NCBI GenBank assembly: GCA_012861695.1
Contig: JAAOOA010000482.1
Coordinates: 242,501 to 306,500 of the forward strand
DNA from: Trematomus loennbergii
Lineage: Eukaryota; Chordata; Actinopteri; Perciformes; Nototheniidae
Direction: 5' to 3'
Length of the DNA: 64,000 bases
The notes under the pieces were generated by a model. That model had not been told where the DNA came from. It made no database searches and saw only the letters and a program-made list of their open reading frames with translations. This document shows, piece after piece, positions 24,590 through 35,176 of this stretch; position 1 is the first letter of the stretch; the number at the start of each line of letters is the position of its first letter. Both the position numbers and the translations under genes were made by a program.

Positions 24590-26377
24590 CAATCAATGTT
24601 TATTCATATAGCCCAATATCACAAATGTTACATTTGTCTCAGTGGACTTCACAGTTTGTACAGAATCAGTATGACAATACGACACCCTCTGTCCTTAGAC
24701 CCTCACATCGTACAAGGAAACACTTCCAGAGAAAAACCACAGTTTAAAGGAACATGGGAGAAACCTCAGGGAGAGCAACAGAGGAGGGATCCCTCTCCCA
24801 GGACGGACAGACGTGCAATAGATGCCGTGTGTAAATCGAAGAGATAATACATTTACAACATAGGTAGACCAAATGTTTGGAAATGCATGTGTCTATAATA
24901 AGAAGATGAATCCACGAGGATGTCAACAACCCTGTGGGAGCCATCAGGGAAGCAGCATGACGAGAGCAGGCAGGACCGCAGAGACAGGTTCAGCCACGAC
25001 TCGAAGTCCACGACTTAATCCAGAACTCAGGATAGAGGATCCAGGACTCAGGACCACAGCAACAGGATCAGCCACGACTCAGGATCCCGGCGTAGATATA
25101 GACACCAAAAAGAAATGTGGGGGAAGCTGGGTTATTCAGAACATGAGAGTACAGACAGACAGAAGGAAGAAGTAAGGTGTCCCCCGACAGTCTAAGCCTA
25201 TAGCAGCTAAACTAACGTGTCTATGCACATGCACTCCCCTAGGATAGGGTGAGGGAAAGGGGTAGCAAGTAAGAAGTAAGGAACAGAGGTGGAGAGGCAC
25301 AACGTGTCTACGTACATGCACTCCCTTAGGATAGGGTGAGGGAAAAGACTAGGAATTAAGATGTATGCGCCACATCTATACCATGAGCGCATTGCTCCTA
25401 AAAAGTTTTTGGCACTGACACCAATCAACAGTTGTTGAGGGCACGTATATGCCTCTCCCTGCTTCCACCGTCTACACACACAACCAAATTACATCTATAC
25501 CAACGTGTCTACGTCAATGCACTCTTATTCGATTATTTTATTAACTATAAGCTTGATCAAAAAGGAAGGTCTTAAACGTACTCTTAAAAAGGGATAGGCT
25601 GTCTGCCGCCCGAACACAAACTGGAAGCTGATTCCACAAAACTGGAGTAATGTGGTCCCTTTTCCGAACTCTAGTTAGTACACGTGCTGCAGCATTTTGA
25701 ATCAGCTGAAGCGACTTAACTGACTTCTTGGTACACCTGATAATAAAGAGTTACAATAATCCAGCCTTGAAGTAACAAATGCATGGACTAGTTTCTCTGC
25801 ATCGTTTTGAGGCAAGATATGCCTGATTTTTGCAATGTTACGTAGATGGAAGTAGGCGGTCCTTGAGATTGATTTTATGTGGGCGTTAAAAGATAAATCC
25901 TGATCAATATAACACCAAGATTCCTTACAGTCTCACTGAAGGCCAAATTAATGCCATATATCTTTAGATAATTTGTTTCGTAGATTCTTTGGGCCGAGTA
26001 CAATAACTTCAGTTTTGGCCGTGTTTAACATCAAAAAGTTTAAGGTCATCCACGTTTTAAGTCCTTGAGGCAGTCTTGAATTTTATTTAGATGATTGGTT
26101 TAATCAGGCTTGATGGATAAATATAGTTGAGTATCATCCGCATAACAATGAAAATGTACAGAGTGATTCCTTATAATATTGCCTAACGGAAGCATATATA
26201 ATGTGAACAAAATAGTCCAAGCACTGAGCCTGTGGCACTCCATGGCTCACTTTGGTTTGCATGGAAGATTCATCGTTGACACACACAAACTGAGAGCGTT
26301 CAGATAGATAGGACCTAAACCAGCCTAAAGCAGTTCCCTGTATGCCAACTAAGTGCTCTAGTCTTTGCAATAGGATG
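24590..26377 (-). mobile_element. 5'-truncated L2-type LINE
   Basis: Read on the minus strand, the copy starts within the reverse transcriptase region with fragments [15 protein letters not shown] and VSHGVPQ, continues through broken frames corresponding to [15 protein letters not shown] and [13 protein letters not shown], and ends in the 3' end ATATAGCCCAATATCACAAA (plus-strand reading). No frame is intact. The plus-strand copy at 62916-64000 shares the 3' half. The 5' end abuts the CATC repeat, so truncation lies at that junction. Confidence 0.85.
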
Positions 26378-26503
26378 TCATCCATCCATCCATCCATCCA
26401 TCCATCCATCCATCCATCATCCATCCATCCATCCATCCATCCATCCATCCATCCATCCATCCATCCATCATCCATCCATCCATCCATCCATCCTTCCATC
26501 CAC
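26378..26503. repeat. (CATC)n microsatellite, right part
   Basis: Continuous CATC units with three TCATC interruptions. The minus-strand frame encodes a WMDG repeat and is an artefact. Confidence 0.93.
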
Positions 26504-26593
26504 ACAATTTAACCGACCAGTTTTGGTAACTCTGACCCCTTGCTCTGTTTACATTTCAGGTCATGAAGTGGATAATGGACAGCAGTTTCCCTG

Positions 26594-27610
26594 ATGAATG
26601 AGAGCGCCCCCCCGCCCTGTTGGACCGGTCCGGGCCGGCCCACTGCACCGTGTGCTGCTGCACGCTGGCCAACAAGGTCATCCTGGTGCTCTTCATGGGG
26701 CTGCTGGTCGTCGCCATCTTATTCGGGAACTTGGTGACTCTGGCTGTGGTTCTGGGGACTAAACACTTCCACACGCCGCAGGGGTACCTGAAGGCATCGC
26801 TGGCTGTGGCCGATCTGGCAGTGGGGGTCTTCGTGGTGCCGCTCTCCATCTACGCCGAGGTCCACCTCATGGTGACCGACTCTGCACTGGAGTGGACTTT
26901 GTACAACTCTAAGTACTTGAGTTTCCACCCGTGCAACATCATTGGGCCCATCTTCGCCGGCTGCACCTTTGTTTCCATCACAACCATCTTCCTGCTGACG
27001 ATCGAGAGGAGCATCGCCGTGTTGAAGCCGCTGCACAAAGACTCAGTGATCACGAGGAAGAGGACCACCATCCTCATCGTCCTCTCCTGGGTCGGGAGCT
27101 TCCTGTTGGCGGTGTCTCCGATGGTTTTCAGCAGCGAGATTGCGCTGGAGTACAACTCCTGCAGCCGGATGTGTAACTACGCGCAGATGAACATCCAGGC
27201 GTTCAACATCCTCCTGCTCTTCCCGGCGTTTGACTTCACGCTCCTCGGAGCAACGATGGTCATCAACATGATCTCGATGTCCAGCATCCGGCAGCACTCG
27301 AGGCGCAGGAAACACCTGGCGGAGAGCGAGAGCCCAAGCACCAGCAAACCCACGTTCTCTGACATCAAAGCGGCCAAAACCATCGGCACGCTCACCGTGG
27401 CGTTTACCGCCTCGTTCACGCCAATCGCTGTCTTCGTGGTGGGGAATGTTTTGGGGAATAATGGTGCAACTTTTCCTTTTTCGCCTTCTGGATTTGGCCA
27501 CCAACAGTTGCTGGAATGTCATCATTTACAGTGTGAGGGATCAGAAGTTCAGACTTTGTGCGCACAAGCTCCTTATGCCTTTCCAAAGAAAAAACACATC
27601 TAATGAGTAA
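26594..27610 (+). CDS. Class A (rhodopsin-like) GPCR, biogenic-amine-receptor-like, with two frame breaks
   Basis: A single coding exon follows an acceptor TTTACATTTCAG (26548-26559). The likely start is ATGAATGAGAGC at 26594; it joins the main frame only if the 7-C run at 26607-26613 is one base longer. The main frame carries TM1 with GNLVTLAVVL, TM2 with LAVADLAVG (Asp 2.50), HPCNIIGP before TM3 (Cys of the ECL bridge), TIERSIAVLKP where most receptors have DRY, TM4 with LSWVGSF, an NSCSRMC loop, TM5, and TM6 with ASFTPIAVF (Pro but no Trp). Near 27450-27462 the frame shifts by one base; the other frame gives TM7 with NVIIYSVRDQKFR and ends at 27608-27610. NVIIY replaces NPxxY. I cannot assign ligand or symbol. 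It is either a young pseudogene or a sound gene with two indel errors. It would act in the plasma membrane. Confidence 0.75.
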
Positions 27611-27911
27611 AAAAAAGACGCGGAATCGCCCAAAGACTTAAAATGAGGAAATCATAATTTAGATGTTTGTTTGTGAGCCTCGTTAAGAGACATGTCTGCA
27701 TGTGGTGTACGGTGCTGTGGTGATATTACAGTTTTAAAAGCATGGAGAGTTCTCAAACCGCCCAAAACTCTTCCATCAGGAGAAACTCGCTGCAGCTTCA
27801 GAAACACAAATGTTCCACAAGAAGAAACATCTTCAGCAACTTGAGGAGACATGCGCAGCGCTTACTAAAAGCTGCAGAAACCAAACGCTGAAGAAGCTCA
27901 AAACACAACGG
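27611..27911 (+). other. Probable 3' untranslated region of the GPCR
   Basis: Sequence between the receptor stop and the 38-bp array. No AATAAA is visible before the array, so transcript end is unknown. Confidence 0.3.
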
Positions 27912-28478
27912 AGACCAGGGGACACTAAAGAGTGACGCACACAGCTGGGAGACCAGGGGACACTAAAGAGTGACGCACACAGCTGGGAGACCAGGGGACA
28001 CTAAAGAGTGACGCACACAGCTGGGAGACCAGGGGACACTAAAGAGTGACGCACACAGCTGGGAGACCAGGGACACTAAAAGTGACGCACACAGCTGGGA
28101 GACCAGGGGACACTAAAGAGTGACGCACACAGCTGGGAGACCAGGGGACACTAAAAGTGACGCACACAGCTGGGAGACCAGGGGACACTAAAGAGTGACG
28201 CACACAGCTGGGAGACCAGGGGACACTAAAGAGTGACGCACACAGCTGGGAGACCAGGGGACACTAAAGAGTGACGCACACAGCTGGAGACCAGGGGACA
28301 CTAAAGAGTGACGCACACAGCTGGGAGACCAGGGGACACTAAAGAGTGACGCACACAGCTGGGAGACCAGGGGACACTAAAGAGTGACGCACACAGCTGG
28401 GAGACCAGGGGACACTAAAGAGTGACGCACACAGCTGGGAGACCAGGGGACACTAAAGAGTGACGCACACAGCTGGGA
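27912..28478. repeat. 38-bp minisatellite array
   Basis: About 15 copies of a 38-bp unit made of GGGAGACCAGGGGACACTAA and AGAGTGACGCACACAGCT. Copies are nearly identical; the few differences are single-base losses in GGGG or AAAGAG runs. Confidence 0.95.
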
Positions 28479-28479
28479 C

Positions 28480-29080
28480 GGAGCGCTTGGTGACGTTCAG
28501 GATTATAAAGATGGTGTATATGTGTTTGTGTTGTTGCCTTGCTCGAGTTGTTCAGAGAGGAGTGGGAAATCAATTCAGCAGCAAGGTTAGCGCATTTTTT
28601 AATGCAGCGTCTTCTAACAAGCACAGTGCTGACATTCCCACACACTTTACTTGTAGATAAAATATTGCAAAGAAGTCCACACAACAAGTTTCAAACAACA
28701 CAAAATATGATAATCCTTCCTTTGCTTTAGACTTTGATTTGATCTCTAACGTGAACTTAAGCTGTCGTCTCTGAACACAGTCAGAAAGAAAAGCCCTTTG
28801 AAAGCATCACTTCCTGCTGGGCATATCGAAAGGACAAAATGTCTGCAGATCTAAAATCTATGAAACCCATTAATGAAACTGAACTGACTTTAATCCTTGT
28901 GGCTTACTGTGAAACAATGTCTGATGTCTTTAAAGACGGGAACAAATATAAATATATAATTTTCCAGGTAAATCTTTTAACCAACTTCTGTCCTGATTAT
29001 AATTTCCAAATATGTGTGTATTGTATTTGCATTTTAACCCTTTAAGATGTCACATTGTTTACATCATGCCTGCTGTTTTT
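28480..29080. other. Intergenic sequence, nothing recognised
   Basis: No gene or repeat recognised. Short open frames on both strands have no domain features. Confidence 0.4.
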
Positions 29081-29084
29081 TGAT

Positions 29085-29204
29085 ATACATTACATTACAG
29101 TACATGTGATTTGTTGACAACATGCTGACTGCAGTGGGACTCGAACTTGCTACCCCCTGATTCGAAGTCCAGCACACTAGTATCCACTGAGCCACAGCCT
29201 CCCA
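29085..29204 (-). mobile_element. tRNA-derived SINE
   Basis: On the minus strand the sequence reads GTGGCTCAGTGGATACTAG (box A type) and AGCAAGTTCGAGTCCCACTG (box B type), with a seven-base anticodon-like loop CTTCGAA, which would read TCG. The acceptor ends do not pair, so this is not a functional tRNA gene. A TACATTACA-type segment lies at its 3' side. This fits a tRNA-derived SINE copy. Confidence 0.68.
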
Positions 29205-29812
29205 TATCCATATACTGGATGATCAGGTTATTTCTAGCTTGATATTTGTCTCAATGATTACATCGATTTTGATGCATTTATATTTTTTGTGTGCATGAAA
29301 CTAGGAAAATAGCATGTATTTGCATCATGAGAAAATGTCTCAAACACGGGACAAATTATTAAAAAGTTTAAGTTTGAAGCCAGGAGTCTGTCTATAAAGC
29401 CTGGTTTAACAGAAAGCAGGATTTAATACTGTAATGGGATTCTAAAATGTGTTTGTTAAAGTCTGTATCTCGAATTCTCAGTTAATTATAGACTAAATTA
29501 ATAAATAAAAACTCATACCCTTAACCAAAATGTACGCCATGAGCATGAACACTGTCAAAAACTATCAATTTAAATCCCCAAAATGTCCCTCGAGCGGCAC
29601 GCGGGTTGAAGACGGGAGAATATTTGATTTTCTGGTGAATAATGAGTGTTGGAATATGTCCTATTTCAGAAGAGGATTCCTGCAGCAATCATACTTTAGT
29701 TTGCTGAGTAATTCAGCTCATATTTCTGAGTGCATTGATCCGTGCTCTTCACCCTCCTGCAGCATCGAGTCCTTCAAACCCAGCAGGGTGAACAGTCTCT
29801 GCTCAGCATGAC
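29205..29812. other. Intergenic sequence or possible 5' UTR
   Basis: An open frame of 93 codons (29530-29811, plus) ends two bases before the candidate signal-peptide exon. It shows no domain and may be leader sequence. Confidence 0.3.
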
Positions 29813-29939
29813 ATGAAAGAGAAACCTCGACCCTCGACACGATCAATGTCAAAAACTCTGCTTCCTCTACTCGCTGTGCTGCTTCTTAGTCATCTGAGAT
29901 TGCTGCAGGCTACCAGATCTTCAAGTGTTGTGATAAAAG
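29813..29939 (+). CDS. Possible first exon of a small secreted protein
   Basis: An ATG-started frame encodes a basic lead and then MSKTLLPLLAVLLLSHLRLL-QA, a textbook signal peptide (hydrophobic core, small residue at the cut site), followed by TRSSSVVIK and a possible donor AAAAG/GTATTT at 29939. Another ATG lies 11 codons into the frame and fits better as the start. No later exon could be assigned with confidence; a segment at 31591-31753 follows an acceptor-like TTTCCTCCAG but does not resemble anything I know. Unrecognised; could be chance. Confidence 0.3.
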
Positions 29940-30074
29940 GTATTTTCTTTCATCGAATAAACTTGTTTCGTCATGTGCATTGTCAAAGCTTCTTGGTCCT
30001 CTTCTTCCTCCTTTGCTTCAAGTTAGCACATGTCTTTTCTGCTTTAAAACCCTGTTGGATTTTGCAAGTCTGCT

Positions 30075-30147
30075 AGAAATAACGAGAGCTGTGACAATCT
30101 CTATTTGGTTAACCCAAATAGAGATTGTCACAGCTCTCTCTATTTCT
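30075..30147. repeat. Near-perfect 25-bp inverted repeat with 5-base loop
   Basis: Arm 30084-30108 (core GAGCTGTGACAATCTCTATT) and arm 30114-30138 are exact inverse copies, separated by TTAAC. Imperfect pairing extends the stem to about 34 bp (AGAAAT ... ATTTCT). It could form a cruciform or a transcript hairpin. No protein is encoded across it. Confidence 0.9.
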
Positions 30148-30369
30148 TCCAGCTGTGGGCAGCTCCTTGTTGCATTTCATCGTGGAGATATAGTGTCATC
30201 GTCGCTCCAATTTTAGTCTACAAACTGTTATTTCCTTTAGTTTTCCAGAATCAAAATGCACTTATACTCAGTGAGTATTATTTGGACTCATCTTCAAACT
30301 CTAGGCTCTTAACGAACAAATGCCTGGCTGTAAAACGAGTGTGCCAAGCGCCTTGCTTTCCCCTCTGAT

Positions 30370-30905
30370 AAACCTACATTTCTTCATTAAAGTCTGTGAT
30401 TAATTGTTAATTAGTTTCATTTAGCTTCGCCTCGTGCTCCTCAGAGTCCTGTGTGACTCACAGCTTTATTGGCATTTTAATTACAGGATAGATTCCTGTA
30501 CTCAGCGTTAGGCGTGTGAATTAAGATGTTTAATTGGAGGGGCTTTGTTTTTTACTCCCCTCAGAGGTAGAGGCAGTCACATTCGTTTCTACACACATGG
30601 GCTGCGTTACCAAACGTTTATTTATATTTCTATAAACCATCTGCCCTTACAAAGTATCTAATGTTTTATGTTATGCAGAGCCCTATAATAGAAGAGTTGC
30701 GACAGCGGATGTCCAAAATGCTTGATCGTCACGTGGTTCATGGAGACTCAGATTGTTCCCGGAAGTTCGTGGCGGGCCGTTTGAACGCATTAATAACAGG
30801 AGATAGAACTGCGATTTTTGGTAATAGTGGTCAATAAAAGTTTTCATTTGCAATATTTATACAACATATCGATATGTGTGTGTAGTTACATCAATATGTT
30901 TTAAA
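30370..30905. other. Intergenic sequence, nothing recognised
   Basis: No recognisable gene. An A run of 11 bases at 30903-30913 abuts the second 72-bp array, reminiscent of an insertion point. Confidence 0.35.
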
Positions 30906-30914
30906 AAAAAAAAG

Positions 30915-31385
30915 TCATGTGACCGTGCTGTAGTTCGTTTATAGCCCAACATTAGCCTCCTTTAGCTTAGCGGTGGTGACGTGAAGTCATGTGACCGTGC
31001 TGTAGTTCCTTTATAGCCCAACATTAGCCTCCTTTAGCTTAGCGGTGGTGACGTGAAGTCATGTGACCGTGCTGTAGTTCCTTTATAGCCCAACATTAGC
31101 CACCTTTAGCTTAGCGGTGGTGACGTGAAGTCATGTGACCGTGCTGTAGTTCCTTTATAGCCCAACATTAGCCACCTTTAGCTTAGCGGTGGTGACGTGA
31201 AGTCATGTGACCGTGCTGTAGTTCCTTTATAGCCCAACATTAGCCTCCTTTAGCTTAGCGGTGGTGACGTGAAGTCATGTGACCGTGCTGTAGTTCCTTT
31301 ATAGCCCAACATTAGCCACCTTTAGCTTAGCGGTGGTGACGTGAAGTCATGTGACCGTGCTGTAGTTCCTTTATAGCCAACATTA
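30915..31385. repeat. 72-bp minisatellite array, locus 2
   Basis: About 6.5 copies of the same 72-bp unit as at 18893. The right flank ATTAGCTTTTTACTTCAGAA ... GGTGTTAA ... GGAGATTATCCTG is shared with locus 1 for about 65 bp, while the left flanks differ. The shared flank means repeat and flank were copied together. Confidence 0.95.
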
Positions 31386-31439
31386 GCTTTTTACTTCAGA
31401 AATCATAAAGTGGTGTTAAAATGGAGATTATCCTGAAAA

Positions 31440-32090
31440 TGAAAATAATAGTCCCCACAATAAAAATAAGAACCCCTTTGCATTTGTATTAAAGTGATTA
31501 CACATTTGAGATTGACTTGACAGTTGGAGGTCTCTGATTGGGTAAGAAGGATTCTATCTACTGTTTCTATCTAACAGTGTTTCCTCCAGATTCCCCGGAG
31601 CAGAGCGGGCTGTTGAGCAGCTCGTGTCGACGGAGATTTAATCTGACGCCTCTCTGCCTGTTTACAGCTGACAGCAACAACCAGATTGAATATGCTCCAT
31701 ATCGCTTCTCCCACACACTGTGTCCAACACACACTTTCTGCTTTTTGTCCTGAAGAAATGCATCTGGCGCTGTGTTTATCACAGAAATGTAGAGCCGAAG
31801 TTGAAGGAATTTTCTCTAAATCATTTTAAGCTGTTCCTTGTCAAGGCCTAATTACAACAAAGAAATGTAAGCTGACATGTAGAATTGTACTTTATCAAAG
31901 GAAAGCTAATTTAAGTAAACTAAAGTGACTTGTCCTGCAGAAAGCTGTCTCCAGTGACGTTATCATTCTGTATTGCTGCAGATTGGAAAATGTGTTGCAC
32001 AAACTTTGCTTCAGTCAAAAATGATATCTCTGGCTAAACCTGATCACAAAACCATAACCCAGAACAATGTGCACAATTATAATTGTATAT
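31440..32090. other. Intergenic sequence, nothing recognised
   Basis: Open frames on both strands at 31538-31782 have no recognisable domain. Nothing else seen. Confidence 0.35.
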
Positions 32091-32094
32091 ATTC

Positions 32095-32285
32095 AATCCA
32101 ATGCCAGTATAGTATATTTCTATAATTCCTGTAGCCTAGTGAGACTGTATATTGTACTCAATTTATTCAATATGTTGTGAAATTGTGTATTATTTAGATA
32201 CTCTAGGGATATACGTCCTTTATACGTCAAATAATTTCCCAAATTGGGGCTAAATAAAGTATCTTCCAGTATATACCACTGTTTT
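32095..32285 (+). mobile_element. 3' end of a non-LTR retroelement
   Basis: AATTTCCCAAATTGGGGCTA and AATAAAGTATCTTCC are the inverse of the fish LINE end motif seen at 22410. No coding sequence. Confidence 0.4.
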
Positions 32286-32289
32286 TGAA

Positions 32290-32722
32290 CTAACTCAAAG
32301 CAGCAGTGGAGAATGTACTCAGATATTTTGCTTAGGTTAAAGTAGAAATACTATGGTCTAGTAAAAGTGAAAGGCCTGAATTCATAATTTTACGTGAAAA
32401 TAACAGACCTGCTAAATGTGCCTAAATAATCAAAAGCCAAAGTGTTTTTTGTGCAGAATGGGATTATTCAAAGCATAATGTTATTATAGAATATTATATT
32501 ATTCTGTTTCTATCAATAAATACATTTCATAATATTTTAATGTTGTAGTTAGTCAATGCAGAGCAAATATTAGAATGAAAAACAGTGTCTATTAGTAACA
32601 CAGTACTGCACCGTCAGCATATCATGTGTTCTTAGAAAAGTTATTTCCCCTGTAATGTAATGGAGTATATGTGGAAATACTCAAGTATAGTACAAGTATG
32701 TCAGTTACTTTCCATCGCTTAG
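32290..32722. mobile_element. TACTTGAGTA-type element remnant
   Basis: Left GCAGTGGAGAATGTACTCAG and right (inverted) CGATGGAAAGTAACTGACAT, then TACTATACTTGAGTATTTCC, are the two ends of the family seen at 10812 and 13011. AT-rich, non-coding centre. Confidence 0.55.
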
Positions 32723-32920
32723 GAGCCACATTTATCTTTTGACTCCTCTGCACCACGCTGATGGATTTTTAAACCTGCTCATATCAAAGTCTAATTATTA
32801 TTCATTACCGTTATATCTCTGCCACTCTGGAGAATATGCAAATGTATGAAAACAAATTAGATGCCAAAAAACAGGTGCACTCTCAGACTAGGCTGCTTTA
32901 TGATTTGGCCGCGTCATTAA

Positions 32921-34065
32921 AGGGGCCTCATTCTGCTAATTTTCAGGATTCATATCAGTGTCTCTACTTTAAAGAGTCCTCTCCTGCTGATGTTCAGGTG
33001 TATATCAGTATGTAGTGTCTCTACTTTAAAGAGTCCTCTCCTGCTGATGTTCAGGTGTATATCAGTATGTAGTGTGTCTACTTTAAAGAGTCCTCTCCTG
33101 ATGTTTCAGGTGTATATCAGTATGTAGTGTCTCTACTTTAAAGAGTCCTCTCCTGCTGATGTTCAGATGTATATCAGTATGTAGTGTCTCTACTTTAAAG
33201 AGTCCTCTCCTGATATTCAGGTATATATCAGTATGTAGTGTCTCTACTTTAAAGAGTCCTCTCCTGATATTCAGGTGTATATCAGTATGTAGTGTCTCTA
33301 CTTTAAAGAGTCCTCTCCTGCTGATGTTCAGGTGTATATCAGTATGTAGTGTCTCTACTTTAAAGAGTCCTGTCCTGCTGATGTTCAGGTGTATATCAGT
33401 ATGTAGTGACTCTACTTTAAAGAGTCCTCTCCTGCTGATGTTCAGGTGTATATCAGTATGTAGTGTCTCTACTTTAAAGAGTCCTCTCCTGCTGATGTTC
33501 AGGTGTATATCAGTATGTAGGGTCTCTACTTTAAAGAGTCCTCTCCTGCTGATGTTCAGGTGTATATCAGTATGTAGTGTCTCTACTTTAAAGAGTCCTC
33601 TCCTGCTGATGTTCAGGTGTATATCAGTATGTAGTGACTCTACTTTAAAGAGTCCTCTCCTGCTGATGTTCAGGTGTATATCAGTATGTAGTGTCTCTAC
33701 TTTAAAGAGTCCTCTCCTGCTGATGTTCAGGTGTATATCAGTATGTAGGGTCTCTACTTTAAAGAGTCCTCTCCTGCTGATGTTCAGGTGTATATCAGTA
33801 TGTAGTGTCTCTACTTTAAAGAGTCCTCTCCTGCTGATGTTCAGGTGTATATCAGTATGTAGTGTCTCTACTTTAAAGAGTCCTCTCCTGCTGATGTTCA
33901 GGTGTATATCAGTATGTAGTGACTCTACTTTAAAGAGTTCTCTCCTGCTGATGTTCAGGTGTATATCAGTAGTGACTCTACAAAGGAGTTCAATGGAGGG
34001 AACACAGGGATTTTAGCCTTCGTAGACCATGTACTAAAACCTATAGAACCACTACAGGAAAACAG
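32921..34065 (+). mobile_element. TTAA-type transposon whose body is a 57-bp array
   Basis: TTAA (32917-32920) precedes AGGGGCCTCATTCTGCTAAT-TTTCAGG, the family end. After the array, GGAGTTCAATGGAGGGAACA, TTTTAGCCTTCGTAGACCAT and AAACCTATAGAACCACTACA are the family's opposite subterminal region. The central part has been replaced by 57-bp copies. The right inverted end was not found. Confidence 0.72.
32952..33978. repeat. 57-bp minisatellite array, locus 3
   Basis: About 18 copies, the longest array of this unit. The last 13 or so are very regular, with a diagnostic G/A/T variant in GTAGTGTCTC, GTAGTGACTC and GTAGGGTCTC that recurs in a pattern of about five units (GACTC at 33407, 33634 and 33920; GGTCTC at 33520 and 33748), showing higher-order amplification. 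The 285-codon plus-strand frame is a repeat artefact. Confidence 0.95.
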
Positions 34066-34069
34066 AACA

Positions 34070-35170
34070 GGTTCTCTTTAATGAACATGCAGAACTTTGA
34101 AGTCTGACTGTTTCCTCCGCCAGCAACCAAGTGTCCTAGAAATTAAGATTTCCATGAAACCTGAAATACATTCTCAATGATGCAACTAGAACCAGAATAC
34201 AATCAATGTCAAGTATCTAAAAACACGGCCCACTTGTGTAATGACGACGGGAAGAAGGCATATCATGAATAGTTATTAAGTGTTTCCTCCTTTTTTGAAA
34301 TGTGAAATCAAAACTGACCGAATCCAATTTTTTTACTAGGTAACAATAAATATGAGAACATTGGTTCAGACTCTCCGGTGAAAAGAGGTCCAAAAAGAAA
34401 TCAAACGACAAACTAGAAAAGCACTCGGAGAATCCAACAGGGCCCAAAAGACCTCTCAGTGTGAACAAAAAGGAATAATAAACGTGTCTTTGCCAAGTAA
34501 TTCGGATCTACCTTGAACTGTAATGAGCATTTTTCCTGGGTCAATGTTTCACCTTTCCATCAAGTTTCAAAAAAATCTATCCCGCTGGCAAACGGAGGTA
34601 ATGAGGTGATGATTAAAACTAGATATTTATAACATTTGCACAAGGATTAGAGATCTGTAAACTGTCAGAAGTAAATGACCTCGATCCGAATATTACGGAT
34701 TCATACAAGAATCCAACAACAGCAATGTACTATTTCACGAATACTAAAAGGAATTCCATATGCTTTTATGTCAGGCTGGTTGGTGCTTTGAGCAGCCTGT
34801 GAATATCTGTAATTACCTGCATTCAGCCGTTTGTACACTTGTGTGGAAGTGTCTTTGAATAAATACAAAGCGTGAAATTGTGAGTGTCGGGGAAACTGCA
34901 GAATCAAAGGCATGGAGGAAAGCTGCCTTATCTAACTAATTATGGTGACGTGTGCGTGGGCTTAACCCACCAAATCCTCGCTTGGCTATCAGGTGAGGGT
35001 GCAATTAAAATCTCTGCCTTTGTACATATGAATATCACAGACCTTAAGAACATGAAGCATGAGAAAGGATTTGTTTTGTCACATTTCGTTTCTGACACGG
35101 AACAATAATAAAGGATTAGAAAGAAACACAAAATGTCTCCAAACTTTTTCAGCTCACTCTTTAATGTTTA
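34070..35170. other. Intergenic sequence, nothing recognised
   Basis: No recognisable gene or repeat. Short frames on both strands lack domain features. Confidence 0.4.
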
Positions 35171-35176
35171 TCAGTC

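Noticed and set aside
26719..27525. Minus-strand frames antisense to the GPCR
   Set aside because: They are shadows of the GC-rich receptor frame; the plus-strand frame has transmembrane segments and family motifs.
29085..29204. Functional tRNA gene
   Set aside because: Box A and box B motifs are present but acceptor ends do not pair and the element runs on into a SINE-like 3' part.
33159..34016. 285-codon open frame with a 19-residue repeat (also at 6631, 7310, 13491, 35369)
   Set aside because: It lies entirely on the 57-bp minisatellite; 57 is a multiple of 3 and the unit has no stop in this frame. No start context, splice signals or conservation argument supports a protein.
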